From positions 1,546,501 through 1,610,500 of the forward strand of contig CANXME010002591.1 of the NCBI GenBank assembly GCA_948144175.1: DNA of 64,000 nt, read 5' to 3'. The number at the start of each line of letters is the position of its first letter. Within the stretch, counting starts at the first letter, position 1. The DNA comes from Closterium sp. NIES-65 (lineage: Eukaryota > Streptophyta > Zygnematophyceae > Desmidiales > Closteriaceae). The notes below the pieces were generated by a model, which searched no databases, had not been told where the DNA came from, and saw only the letters and a program-made list of their open reading frames with translations. This document shows positions 22,754 through 35,000 of the stretch, one piece after another. The translations under genes and the position numbers were made by a program.

Positions 22754-25154
22754 TCAAATAGAGCTGCCCTTCTCCGCTAGCGTGCTAACCTCCACAGGAT
22801 GCTCGGGGTTGCAGATGCGCGTTAAATGCATGGAGGCCGGGCGCATGGAGTACATGGCAGCAGTGCGAGAGTAGCCCGAGTCGGGGAAGACAAAGCGGTC
22901 GCACGAGGCAAAGAGCAGCCACTCTGCTACCGTCTCCTGCACCATCACCTCGCTCGCCTCGTTGCTCTTGGAGTTGGGGTCCTCATTCTTGCTCACGTGG
23001 CGCGGCACAAAGTTAGTCACTACCACCTGAGGGAAGCGCGGGAGGCCGGACATGCAAGTGGAAGGAGCAGGTAAGTCAGGGTTAAGCAGAATAATAAATC
23101 AGCTGGTAACATTGCCACAAATCCCTGAATCCTGATGATACGAGGTACTGAATAGCAAGCAGGAATACAGAGTGGTGGTGTTTCAGTGGAGGTGCGCGCA
23201 TACCTTATCGGGGTATTTTTTCTGAATGGCCTCCTTGAGCTGGTGCGAGTTGGTGAGTACGAGCCACTTGGTCTTCATTGGCGATGGATGCCACCAGTCC
23301 TCCACGCCCTGGTCAACGCAACACAGCAAGGCAAGCGCACACAGGGGAAGAGCGTTGAGAGAAGCGGATAGTTCAAAAGACAAAGGGGGGTTGGTGGGGG
23401 AGTGGTGGGGGAGAAAGGGGGGTGGGGTTTGGGTTGGGGGAATGCGTGGAGAAAGGAACGAAGAAACGATACCCCATGCTCCATCCCCCATGCTTCCATA
23501 CCCCCATCCTCCATCTCCCTCTCCCTCCTCACCTGAGCGCACTCGAGCGCGGGTCTGGCTTGTTCCATGAGCTGCCCAATCTGCGTTTCGTTGAGCGTGA
23601 TGGGCGCACCGTAGCCGTGCAGCCCGCCCCACACGATGCGGTCGTCCACGCGAATGTGCACGCCCACGCTCAGCCCGCGCTCGCTGTGCAGCGCGCGCGC
23701 CGTCTCGCGCATCATCTGCCACACCTCCGGCTTCGGCCTGCGCGGAGAGAGAACAGCCCGAGGGGAACAGGCGAGGGAGATAGAGAGGTAGAGTGAGACA
23801 CGGGCGGTGGGTTAGAGGACGGTTAGACAGGGGCAGTGGCGGTGTGCTAAAGGGCTGGAGAGGAAGGAGAATTTTGACGGGCTGGAGCATATAACATAAA
23901 TTCGAAGGAAAGCGCTTAGTAGAAGCGGGAAAGACCCCCGCCATGCCCTCTTCGCTCTCTCCTGGCACCCACCTGAGCAGTAGCCGCAGGATGCACCCGA
24001 AGGAGTAAGGCGGGCGGAGTCCCAAGGAGCGGAACCTGGAGCCCCACGTGCCGTTGTTCTTGTAAAAGTAAGTCAGATGACCCACGTTCCACGCGACGCG
24101 CACCACGGGGTACTTCTCCATGCGCCCGAAGAGCGCCTCGGGATCCACCTTCATGGCCGTGAGCGCGATTCGCGGCACTCTACCCGACTCCACGGGTTCC
24201 GTCTCGTTGTTTATGAACTGCACCGGGTCGATTTTCACGTCAGGAGTGGGCCGCCAGTCGAACGTTGCCGGCTCGAAGGCGTGTAGCAGCCACGGGTGTT
24301 TTACGACGAGCGCGCGGCCGTCTAGAAGAGCCGTTATAAATGTGGTCACTAGGCCCGTGATCGTGTCGCCGTACCCGCCTATCCCCGAGTCGTACGCCAG
24401 AAAGCGCGGCGTGGACGGTAGAGGGTCTAGGAACGAATTCGCGAGCGCAGCGTCTGATGCGGGCGAGGAGGAGGAGGTGACTGGGGGAGAGCCGGAGGGT
24501 GCGGCAGTGGAAGGGGAAGCTAGAGAGGCAGGCGCGGCGGTTGACCCGGGAGCTCCGGTTGCTGCGGCCGCAGCTGTACTGGCAGTGATGGGTCCGGCGG
24601 CGCGGCTGAGAGCTCGCATGTGGTCATTTAGACGCACCGCGAACTCCTTTAAATTGCCGCATAGGCGGTCCGGGTAGGAGAAGTCGAATGGAGAGGGTAG
24701 CCCTGGACATGCCGAAGCGATATCGTGCGCAGCGCGCACCTGGCGGAGATTGAAAGGGGAGGGGGAGGAGAAAAGGGGGGAGGACGGGGAGGGAAGGGGA
24801 AAGGGATGCGGGGAATTGGGTGGGGAAGACGGCAGGTACAGCATTGACGGATACGGCGCGTGGGGAGGATAGGTGGGAGAAAGCAGATTAGTGTGCGCAA
24901 GGAGCAGGTGAAGCAGGGAAGGGACGACGGGATGCTGGAGTGAGCAGGTAGGTTATGCGCGCCACAAGCGTCGAGTCCAAGCGGTATCGACGGGGCGTGA
25001 GACTGTTAAAAAAATATGGAAAAACACGTTACATGCTTCGAAGACAAATGCGTTAAATTCGTGGGATCTGGAAAAGAAGTGCGAGGCTCACCGATGGGAA
25101 TAAGGTGAGCAACTGGGAGAGCGTGCAGAGAGCTAGCAATCTGGAGTGAATCAT
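22754..25154 (-). CDS. Fucosyltransferase-like glycosyltransferase
   Basis: Five exons in minus-strand order are 25154-25092, 24739-23973, 23737-23533, 23308-23204, 23026-22754; all phases match and give about 470 aa. Exon 1 (21 aa, MIHSRLLALCTLSQLLTLFPS) is hydrophobic and could be a signal peptide or anchor for the secretory pathway. Exon 2 has a low-complexity Ala/Ser/Pro stretch and then YDSGIGGYGDTITGL (about 135-150), the nucleotide-sugar loop type seen in GT-B fucosyltransferases (GT37/GT23/NodZ-like), followed by ALLDGRALVVKHPW. VGVHIRVDD (about 301-309) resembles the family's conserved Arg strand. WLLFASCDRFVFPDSGYSRTAA (from about 416) resembles the C-terminal acceptor-fold motif. 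The likely role is transfer of fucose or a similar sugar in the Golgi to wall polysaccharide or glycoprotein. Exact family and substrate are inference. Exon 1 is the least certain exon. Convergent with the CSP41-like gene. Confidence 0.72.
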
Positions 25155-25506
25155 GGCGTCGTTTTTGCTAAAGTCGTTGAAAATTAGTTGAGAAGCCCAA
25201 ATTGTGGCGAGAGTCGATATTAGGACTAGAAATATGCTGAACTGGTGAAGTTGTTCTTCTTGTAGTGGTAAGAACATGCTGAACTGGCGAAGTAGTTCTT
25301 GTAGTGATGAGAGGTAGTTGAGCAGGGAGAAATGAACGTCCATCCAAAACAGTACAAAAGGTTGGTGGCTGCAACTGGTTGTTGCTACACATGATGCTCA
25401 GCTGCTGCACGCACATTTGGTCTTCTTACATTCGACAGCCTGCCCAATTGCATTTGGTACCGGCCAGTTGCACGCACGATACAAGCCCATATTTTGATCG
25501 CAGCCG

Positions 25507-25533
25507 TTTTTTTTTTTTTTTTTTTTTTTTTTT
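25507..25533 (-). repeat. 27-base poly(T), possible poly(A) tail of a minus-strand retrocopy
   Basis: A pure run of 27 T. On the minus strand it lies about 100 bases after the stop of a 123-codon basic frame (26007-25636), preceded by TGATTTCACCTCCTTC. This arrangement is what a retroposed transcript would leave. I could not find a matching target duplication, and the frame's product (many Lys/Arg, no motif) is not recognised. A simple T-tract expansion is equally possible. Confidence 0.35.
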
Positions 25534-26732
25534 GAAGGAGGTGAAATCACATTATACAATGCAAAAAACACCATCCACGGTCGTAACCGGGCTAGAGGGC
25601 CTGGGTACAGTTGTACCGTACCCTCGCGGAAACATCTAAGGTGGTTTAAAAGTCAGGTGCCTAAATATTGCAATCTGCCCGTTCAGAATTCTCTTCACGC
25701 CTTTGACATTTCTCACTCCTGGCAGAAACACCTTGGAGCATCCCACATGCTGTACTTGTTGCTTCATACAGGTGCCGAACTTGCCTTGCCGAAACTGGTA
25801 GGTTGGGGTGGTTGCACTCTTCACCTTCTTGAGGCGAAAGACAAAAGGAGTGGTTGCTGTGAAAGCCAATTTAGCACGAATGCGGTGAAAACCGGTTCCA
25901 ATGGCATATGTGGTCGGACGTTTTGGGTGACGTTGAACATATAGCTTATCACGCTGGCATCTGTCCGTTCGTGAGATATTTTGAAGGCGCTGGTTAAATT
26001 TCTTCACCTGCCCACTACAGACCCGATTTTGCCCGTGGCGAATGTTGGCGAGCAGGCGAAATGCTGTTGCTCATTAGAAACCAAAATGACAAAAACAAGT
26101 TGTGGGTACTTAGCGGGCATCATGTGTAACCACTTTCAGAGTGTTTGCGACGAAATCGACACGAAACTCTCTTTGCCACGTCGTGGCTAACGAGGGAATG
26201 GGGTTACAAATCCTGTGACCAATAGGAATGGGGCGAGGGAACTGTGTTTGCATCATGCAACAGTGCTGCATGCGCAAATCGAAAGCTGCTTGCCGGCCAC
26301 CCTAGACGCGAATTTGGGGGAAACTCGCAAAAGTCTTCTCCAGTCTCCACCACTCCACCACCACTGTACCATCTCTGGCCCACAGACATCAACCCCATCG
26401 CATCCAGGGTTTCGATTTGTTTTGGGCTACACTGCCAGACCCGAGTTCTGACCCGCTACACCCTGCCCTGAAGGGCTCCTTAGAGCTAATACCCATAAAG
26501 CAGTTGATGGCCTTGTTTCTACAGGTGAACGATCCACCCCTTGTTGAAGTTTCCGAGATTGATGCACCTGTACCCATAATTGCAGGTCAGACGTGGCTTA
26601 TCACGGTGGTAATAACTTCCAACAGAAGAAAGAAAAAGCTCACGTACTGCCCTTATACAATTGAAGATTGTCATGACCGAGGATCACACTTCGTGGGTGC
26701 CCATGCTGTCCGCGGATATTCAACTACAGTAC

Positions 26733-26877
26733 CTTAGGGCGGATTCTGGGATCTGGTCAGAACCTCTGGTCAGCCGAAATCATGCCTATTTCTCACCATT
26801 TGTGCCAATTGTAGGTGACAACAGTAAACCCAGAGGTTTGCCCAGAGGTTAGACCAGAGCCCGGAATGCGCCCTAAG
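26733..26877. mobile_element. MITE-like element with about 36-bp terminal inverted repeats
   Basis: The left arm CTTAGGGCGGATTCTGGGAT(CTGGTCAG...) from 26733 to about 26769 pairs with the right arm ending ...CCGGAATGCGCCCTAAG at 26877, with only a few mismatches over roughly 36 bp. Total length is about 145 bp and there is no coding capacity. TA dinucleotides sit at both ends (26735-26736, 26874-26875) and could be a mariner-type TA duplication, but they also belong to the palindrome. The superfamily is undetermined. Confidence 0.65.
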
Positions 26878-27509
26878 TTTCGAGGAGGGGGTTAGTGGTC
26901 TCTCAGGATGTGATTGAATCGAAGACGAGTAGGCATAATAGGAATTCCTACACCTATGAGATACATTGCCTCCTACAGATGTCTGTTTCGCATGTGAATA
27001 GATTAAGATAGGGCATAAGGTAGGGCACAGAGAAAGAACAGACTTGCAGACCACGGCAAATCTGCAAGCAAACCACTTCGCATGGGTTATGCTCATTCCC
27101 AATACTTACAATCTCTAGATGATTTCACAAGTAATAGCTGGCACTCTACGACAACTTCCAAAGTTTTTTTTAATGTTTTCCTAAGAAAAAGAACTTATGT
27201 GCTGAGAGTGCATTATCAATCATTTTGTAAGTACATGTGGTGGATTTTGTCAGGATTCCATTCATGATAAACCATCATGTTTACGTGTGTACTTTTGCGG
27301 GTCACCACTTATCGCAGTGAGACGGTCCCCGACACCGAGCCATAACAGGAGGTCTGGACTTGTTGGTGTGGTCTGCAAGCGCAAACCTGAAAGCCCCCAT
27401 TCACCTATGACATCGCTGCGCCAGTTACCCCACCACATGATGATGTGCTACACTGCGGATCACTGGGGTCGCTGCTCGTCTCCTTCCTTGCGGGTCCCCT
27501 CCATAACCA

Positions 27510-28001
27510 TCACATCCATACATTCGCATGGGTGGACATTTGCGATTGGTCCCCTTCCCACACACCACCAGCCCCCAGATCTAAAGCAACCCCTGCAGGG
27601 AGCGAGAAGTGTGTCCTTGAAGTTGTCGGGACGGCTTGAGCCTCAAGCGAAGCAGTTTGCAAAGCTAGGTGTGCTTTGCACTTCGCACATAGTCGAGCAG
27701 CAGCAGGCCTGGCCGTCGACGTGTTAGAAGGCTTGGACACGTCAGCACGCATGGAAGACACTCACAAAAGCGTCTGCTGGGACGCAGACGTGGCGCTAGG
27801 GCAAAAGGAACAGAGGCAGCCCCAGCTGCAGCAAGAGCAGCAGAAGCAGCAGAACGAGCGCAGCAGAGGTGCTAGCGATGTGGTACTCGTCTCAGGGACA
27901 CGCTTCACGTCGAAGCCGTCGAATATTTCCTCGCTCGACGCGACTCTGCCTCTTGTGCTGCCGAGACGCCGAGATTCGACAGCCGCTCCGGTGGGTAGCA
28001 T
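27510..28001 (-). CDS. Small hypothetical protein with Cys-rich hydrophobic segment and CxxC motif
   Basis: A two-exon model on the minus strand: 28001-27766 and 27708-27510, joined across a 57-nt intron (27765-27709) that begins GTGAGTG, has a branch-point-like CTTCTAAC about 20 nt from the acceptor, and ends GGCCAG. Phases match, giving 144 aa. Residues near 45-70 are hydrophobic and unusually Cys-rich (SFCCFCCSCCSWGCLCSFC), possibly a membrane anchor or signal segment. Exon 2 opens with RLCAKCKAHLALQ, a CxxC-x-HLA motif reminiscent of the first zinc half-site of CULT or Yippee folds. The second CxxC those folds need is not visible, so more exons may exist or the gene may be decayed. No function is assigned. 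An overlapping plus-strand frame is open but lacks any motif. Confidence 0.35.
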
Positions 28002-28492
28002 GATGGGATCCGTTAAGGTGACGATCGTTGGTGTTGTGAGAATTGTAGAGGCCTTTTAAGGGGCTACCGGCGCGGTATTAGCGGAGCAGGAATATCAATA
28101 AACTTTGTTAGCAGTGTAGCATCATGGTAGTGTAGTTGATGTTCTTCTGATCGCTGCCACAGAGTTACGAGACGACTCTTGCTCGGCTCAACGGTCGGGA
28201 TCCGGTGACGTTAACTTAGTATCTGAGGTTGGCGGCGCGGCCGAAGCGTTTCGCGGCAGTGTATACTTCGATTCAGTACGCTAGTTGTGGATCCGTGGAG
28301 GCACAGACTACACTGCGTGTACTGTAGATGTGGCTAATTGCACTGTAGGTATGGCCTTATACGACGAATTCGGCGTTAAGAATCCTTTTGTTCCGGGCTC
28401 TCTTCCCCTTGTTCTGCGTGTTATGCGTGAAAATTACTTGCTATGGTTCGATCGTGGAGCCGTGAAGAAGGCTCGGATACCGCGAGGAAACC
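28002..28492. other. Intergenic, presumed 5' region of the ATAD2-like gene
   Basis: Between the divergent small gene (-) and the ATAD2-like gene (+). There are no recognisable coding or RNA features. A shared promoter is possible from the head-to-head arrangement. Confidence 0.5.
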
Positions 28493-28991
28493 ATGGTTAG
28501 CAAGGCAGTCGAGAGCATCCGTGTGAGCTCGTGAGCTTGTGAATACTCCAGTACGTGAGCACGTCGCACATGAGCACGTGCCTGTGCCTTTGCTCATGCG
28601 CGTCCGTCCGTCTTTCCCGTCCCGTCCCTTCCGCTTCCCGCCTTTCCCGCCCAGAGCCCCGATGCGAAGAACCCAAAGTCGTACGAGTTGCGGCGATCCG
28701 GACGTAAGAGGCGCCCCCCAGAGAACAGCGACTTCGAGTACGTCGACTTTGACCCGTACCGGCCCCCATCAGTCAAGAAAGTCAAGCAGGTACGAGTTTT
28801 GAGTTCCGAGGTTTGAGTCGACTCAAGGCCCCCAAGGCCCCCAGAGAACAGCGACTTCGAGTACGTCGTCTTTGACTCGTACCGGCCCCCATCCGTGAAG
28901 AAGGTCAAGCAGGTACGGTACGGCCCATGGCCCTGCCTATCGCACTTACCCATATGCTGGTCACAGAGTAAACTATGAATCGGAGTTGTTG

Positions 28992-29022
<31 letters not shown>

Positions 29023-31964
29023 TGGGGGGGGGGGGGGGGGGGGTGTGCGTTCAACGGTATTTCCTTTGTTTCTCTCTTTCACCCCGTTTTTTTTTTCTTC
29101 ACCAGGTAAAATTCCGTATTCCCCGTAAAAAAAAACATTACACCCCGTAAACAATGTTTTCACGCTCTCTCCCTTGCTCTCCGCAGAAGCCGTCCCACAC
29201 GTCTACCCCTCGCTCTTTCATGGCCCGTCGCTCTCACACTGACTGGGGGCGCTCCTCCCCTCCTGCTCGTCGCAGCAGCACCAGCAGCAGGGATTTGGTG
29301 ACGGTGGGGGCGGGCAGGAGAGACGGGAGAGACGGGCACGTGCAAGAAGGAGGGGCAAGGAAGGATCGGCGCCGGCAAGACGAGGCCCGGTTTTCCCAGA
29401 GGCGAACGGGGTTCACTACGAATTATGGTAGTCCGAGCGATGGGGGCAGGGCGAGGAGCAGCAGCGGCGGACAGGCAGAGCAAGGGGAAGGGGGTGCGGC
29501 GGTGGGGAGAGGGGAGGGTTTTGGGCGGGAACCTCCGAGAAGGGAGGGGTTACGGCCGAGGAGAAAGAGTGGAGGGACGATGAGGGAGAGGTATGAGGCG
29601 ATGGGTATGACGGTTCTGGATGGCCGGGAGGAGGAGGGGAGGAGGAGGGGGAGAGTGTTGCGGCGTAGGAGACGTGTGCGGCGACAGGAGGACGATGAGG
29701 ACGATGAGGAAGAGGAGGATGAGGAGGAGGAGGAGGAAGAGGAGGAGGAAGGGGACGATCATGGGAGTGAGAGCCACGGTGAGGGGGATGCACGAGAAAT
29801 GGGTGAGGAAGGGGAAGAGGAGGAGGAGGAGGGGGAAGACGAGGAGGAGGAGGAGGAGGAGGAGGAAGAGGAGGAGGAAGAGGAGGAGGACGATGACCGT
29901 GCGTTCTTTTCGGCGAGAGCGTACACTCGTCGGAGACGGCACAGTGTGAAGGTGGTGCAAGGGAGAAGGCAGGAGGAAGATGCAATACACCTGGACGAAG
30001 AGGAGGAGGAAGGGCACGAGGTGGAAGAGGAGGGGGAGGAAGACGACGACGAGGAGGAGGTGGAAGGGGAAGGGGAAGGGGAGGTCGCGGGTGTACGGGC
30101 TACGGAGAGGAGAGGGAGAGAGCAAGCAAGGGAGAGGAGAAGCCAGAGGGTTTATGGGCGCAGGCGGAACGAGGTGTGGGTGGAGGAGGGCGGAGATGAG
30201 GATACGGATGGGGAGAATGAACGTGAGCACAAGCAGCAGGGCAGGGGAATCGGGGCTGCGAGAGGGGTGGCGCGCGGATCGATGCAAGGAGTACCGGGAA
30301 AGGCCCAGGGTCGGTTGGGTGTTCAGGAGGAGGATGGGCGACAGGAGGGGAGGGCGAAGCGAAACCGGGGGTTGCCAGGGCTGGAGAAGGAGCGGGAAGG
30401 CCAAGGAGCAGTGAAGGATGCTGGGCGGGGGTTGAAGTGGCAGTTGAGAGACGAGAAAGAGCGTGGGCAGAGGGGCAGGAGCAGAGAGCGCGGGGAGAGG
30501 GGGAGGAGCGGCGAGCGAGGGGAGAAGGAGGCCAGGGGGGTGGAGGGTCGATTGGAGAGAGGCGGTGGGGGGCAACAGGAGGGCGGGGAAAGGGAGAAGG
30601 ATGGTGGTCGCGGGGTGGGTAAGGGTGGAAGCTTGCGCGAGGCTGAAGCGGGCAGAGGGCATGGTAAAGCAGAGGCACAGGAGGTATTGCGATCGCCGTA
30701 TGAGCTGAGGCGATCTAATAGGTCGGCTGTGGGGGCGGATGGGGCAGAGGGGAAGGGCAAAGGGGAAATTGGAGCAGAAAGGGGAGTGGGGGAGGGGGAA
30801 GGGGGAGAGGAAGGGCATGGGGCGGAAGATGGGGGGGAAGGGGCGGGGTCAAGGGCGGGAAGTGGGAAGCGTGTGGGTGGAGGGAGACGGGCTGAAGGGA
30901 TTGGTGGGATGCGAAGTGAAGGGGGGCGAGGGGAGGATATGCGAGGGAAACGGGCGGAAGTAGTAGAATTGCCTGATAGTGGTGAGGAGGAGGGGGAGGA
31001 GGAGGAGGAGGAGGAGGTAACTGAGGGTAGGGGGCGTAGGTCAAGCAGGAGACGAGGGCGGAGGGAGGAGAACGAGGGAGAGGCAGGTAAAGTGGTGGAG
31101 GGGGAAGAAGTGGGGGAGGGGGAGAACGAGGAGGGGGGCGAAGAGGATGAGGAGGAAGAGGAGGATAATGAGAATGAGGAGGAGGAGGAAGAGGAGGAGA
31201 AAGGGGGCGAGAAAGTGGAGGATGAGGCGCAGGAAGATGGTAAAGGAGTAGGAGTGAGTGGTAAAGAAAAGGGCAAGATCCGGGAGAGTGACAGAACAAG
31301 TGGGAAGAAGCGAGTGGATGGGAAGGAATTGAAAGAGGGTAACGAAAAGGAGGGCGCGGAGGGTGGTGGTCATGAGCATGAGGAGGAGGAGGAGGAGGAA
31401 GAGGAGGAGGAAGATGAGGACGATGAAGAGGAGCAAGAAGGGGAGGAGGAGGAAGGCGAGGAGGATAGATATCCACGCACTCGATCCAGAGCGGCGAGAG
31501 CAGACGAAGGGGAGGATGGGCATGCAGAGGGGGAAGAAGATGAGGAGGAGGAGGAAGAGGAAGAGGAGGAAGAGGAAGAGGAGGAGGAGGAGGAGGAGGA
31601 GGAGGAAGAGGAAGAAGAGGAGGAGAAGGAGGAGGGACGAGGGCGGTATGCACTGCGAAGCAGGGAACCAGCGCTGCGGCCACAACAGCAGCAGCAGCAG
31701 CAGCAGCAAGAGCAGCAGAAGCGCGGTGGGGGTTTGGCATCGTCTGGAGCCCAGTTTACTCTGCGCACTCGAGGGGCTCTACGCAGGTTCACTGCTGAAT
31801 CAAGCCAGCAGCACACAGGGGGCAATGCAAGAGCAGGCTCAGGAGCAGGAGCAGCAGGCGCAGCAGGAGCAGGTGGTGGTGGTGGTGGCACCAGTGGTGG
31901 TAAGTCACATGAGGGGCAGCGCCATTCCCTCAGAGTCTCCCTTGCTGCTGCGGCCAGGCAGCAA

Positions 31965-32007
<43 letters not shown>

Positions 32008-35000
32008 GGCAGCAGCAGCAGCCTCACCACCACTCCCACAGCCAGCATCAGCAGCAGTACGGGCGGGGGGGATCAGCAGGCGGAGCAGGAGCAGGGGGCG
32101 GGTCGTCACGGCGCTCCCTGCGAGCCGGTGATGCGTCAGACGACTCTCTGGTAGTAGATGATACAGAGATGCGAAGCTTGGGCGCGCACTGGGGCGGAGC
32201 AGGCCCTCTCGAGCACTCCATTCTCTCCCATGGCGTGGAGGCAATCGGTCCTGCAGCATGGGGAGGACCTGATGGTGCTGCTGCTAGTGGCTGGGCGTGG
32301 CAGCAGGGAGGAGGTGCAGCAGGGGGTGAGGGACGGGGGCGCGGTGGTGAGGAAGTGGCGGGGAGTCCGGTTGGTGTCGTGGCAGGTGGGCTTGGCTTTG
32401 CTGCCATGCCAGGAGGGGGAGGAGGAGGAGGAGGAGGAGGTGCGGGCAGAGGTGGGGTAGCAGCAGGTACCCCAAGCGCAGGAGGAGGGGGAGGAGGAGC
32501 AGGCGGGGCAGGAGGAGGAGGAGGAGGAGGTGGGGGAGGAGGAGGAGGAGGAGGAGGAGGAGGAGGAGGAGGAGGAGGAGGAGGAGGAGGAGGAGGAGCA
32601 GGAGGAGTGGGTGGAGCAGTGGCAGCAGGGCTGGGTGCAGTGATGGGTAAGTCATCAACCTCCTGGTCCAAAGTAGGGGCGGACATACAGCCTCTCTGTG
32701 TCGACCCCTCAGTCACGTTCGACCAAGTTGGCGGGCTTTCCAAGTACATAGGAGCACTCAAAGAAATGGTCTTCTTCCCGCTGCTCTACCCGGAGTTCTT
32801 CGCTCGATACAGCATATCTCCCCCGAAAGGCGTGCTGCTCTGCGGCCCCCCTGGGACTGGGAAAACCCTAGTGGTGCGCGCACTGGCAAGTGCGGCAGCG
32901 AGAGCAGGCTCAAACGTGTCGTTTTTCATGAGGAAAGGCGCGGATGTGCTGAGTAAGTGGGTGGGCGAGTCGGAGCGGCAGCTGCGGGCGCTGTTTGACG
33001 AGGCGGCGCGCCTCGCACCGTCGATTATATTTTTTGATGAGATCGACGGCCTCGCGCCCGTCCGATCGAGCAAGCAGGAGCAGATCCACAACTCGATTGT
33101 GTCCACGCTGCTGGCGCTAATGGACGGCCTGGATTCGCGCGGGCAGGTGATTGTGATCGGAGCGACGAACCGGGTCGATGCAGTCGACGGGGCCTTGCGC
33201 AGACCAGGCAGATTCGACCGGGAGTTCTTCTTTCCGCTCCCAGACGTGCACGCTCGGGAGGAAATCCTCCGAATCCACACCAGCAAGTGGGAGAGAAAGC
33301 CAGAGGAGGGGTTGGTGAAAGAGCTAGCGGAGAGAAGCGTGGGTTTCTGTGGAGCAGACATGCGGGCGCTGTGTGCGGAGGCTGCGATCCGGGCGTTCAG
33401 GCGGATGTACCCGCAGGTGTATGAGAGCGAGGAGCGGTTTGTGATCGACCCGTCGACGGTTAGAGTTAACCGCTCGCACTTTCTCGAGGCGCTGCTGGAT
33501 GTGAAGCCTGCTGCGCACCGCGCGGCGTCGTTTACCCCTGCGCCGCTGCCCCCTGCTGTGGCTCCACTGCTGAAGCGTCAGTTGGGGGATGTTGTGGGGG
33601 CGCTTGGGGATGGGTTTCCTGGGTTGCTGGAGGAGCGGGAGGAGTGGGAGGGCGGGGAGGAGGAGGGGGGTGAGGAGGAGGGTGGAGACGGGGAGGGTGA
33701 GGACGGGAGTGGGGAGGATGAGGGGGGAAGAGAGGCGGAAGGTGTGAGGGAGGAGGCAGGGGCGGTGAGTGGTGGAGAGGGAGGAGGGAATGGTGATGGT
33801 GTATTGAGGAAGAAGACGAAGGTGGTTGAGGCTAGTGCGGATGGAAGGGAGAGTGCAGAGAGGATGGATTTGGAAGAAGAGGGTGGGGTTGCTGGGGCGG
33901 TACATAGAGAGGAGAGAGACGGGAGGGAGGCGAGCGGGGTTAGAGAGGATGGTGTGGAAGAGAGTCCAGAGTGGTTACGTGCTGCGTGTGAGAAGCACGC
34001 GTCACCCGAAGGATGTGAAACGCGGGATGTGGGTAGGAGAGAGCGGAAGGTGGTTGGGAAGGATGGGGAGGGAGGGGAGGAACTGGAGTTAGGTGAGACG
34101 GTGGGAAATGCAGAAATGGGAAGGGGGCTGGGTGAAGGGGAGTCGGGATTGGTTGGAAATGGCACTGATAAGGCCTCAGATGGTGATGTGCCAGCAGCAC
34201 CAATAGCAGCAGGAGCAACAGCAGCAACAGCAGCAACTGCAGCAACACCAGTAGCAGAAGCAGTAGCAGCGTCAGTTGCCTCAGCAGCAGCAGGGAAAGG
34301 AGTTTCTCCATCTATGAATCACCATCCTGCTGCTGTTCCGTTGTCCCCACTGGATGACCACGTGCCGCTGCAACGTGAACCCACCACCACCGGCGCCACT
34401 CTAGCTTTTGCCCATGCAGCAAGTGTGCGGGCAGCGGCAGCAGCAGTCCGGGCAGCTGCAGCAGGAAGAGCAGCAGCAGAGGCAGCAGTCGCAGTGGAAA
34501 ACACTCGGGGGCTGGGAGGAGCAGCTGCAGGAGCAGTAGGAGTGGATTCCACGCCAGCAGCCACTGGGTCTCCTGTTGCTGCTGCTGCAGATGAAGATGC
34601 AGCAGAGGCGGAGGAAGGGGTTGGCCAAGCTAGGGGCGCTGGTGCGAGGACACAGGCTGAAGGCCGTGAAGCGGAACCGCAACAGCAGGAGAAGGAGAGG
34701 GAGAAGGAGAAGGAGAAGGAGAAGGAGAAGGAGAAGCAGGAGAGAAGTGGAGGCGCGGGCAGCAAGGGGGGCCCAGAGCGGGGGCGAGAACTGGGGCGAG
34801 GACAAGGACAAGGGCAAGGGCAAGGGCGAGAGAAGGGGCGAGGGAAGAAGGAGGGGGGGCATGGTGGTGGGCAGAACGGTCGTTTAGTGCGCAACCGCTT
34901 GGTGCAATCCCTGCAGCTGGCTCCCCGGCAGGCCTCTCTCATGCTCTGTGGCCCTCCAGGCTCAGGCCAGGTGCGCTGTTTAGCCCCTTGCTTGCACTGC

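Larger units (their letters stand above)
25155..27509. other. Gene-poor region
   Basis: Contains an imperfect two-copy repeat at about 25239-25325 (ATGCTGAACTGG...GAAGT...TTCTTGTAGTG units), a poly(T) tract, an unassigned single-exon frame, and a MITE-like element, each listed separately. 26877-27509 holds no recognisable gene. Confidence 0.55.

Noticed and set aside
29550-31740. Minus-strand Pro/Leu/Ser-rich frames opposite ATAD2 exon 3
   Set aside because: Antisense shadows of GAG/GGA tracts; the sense frame carries the conserved family domains.
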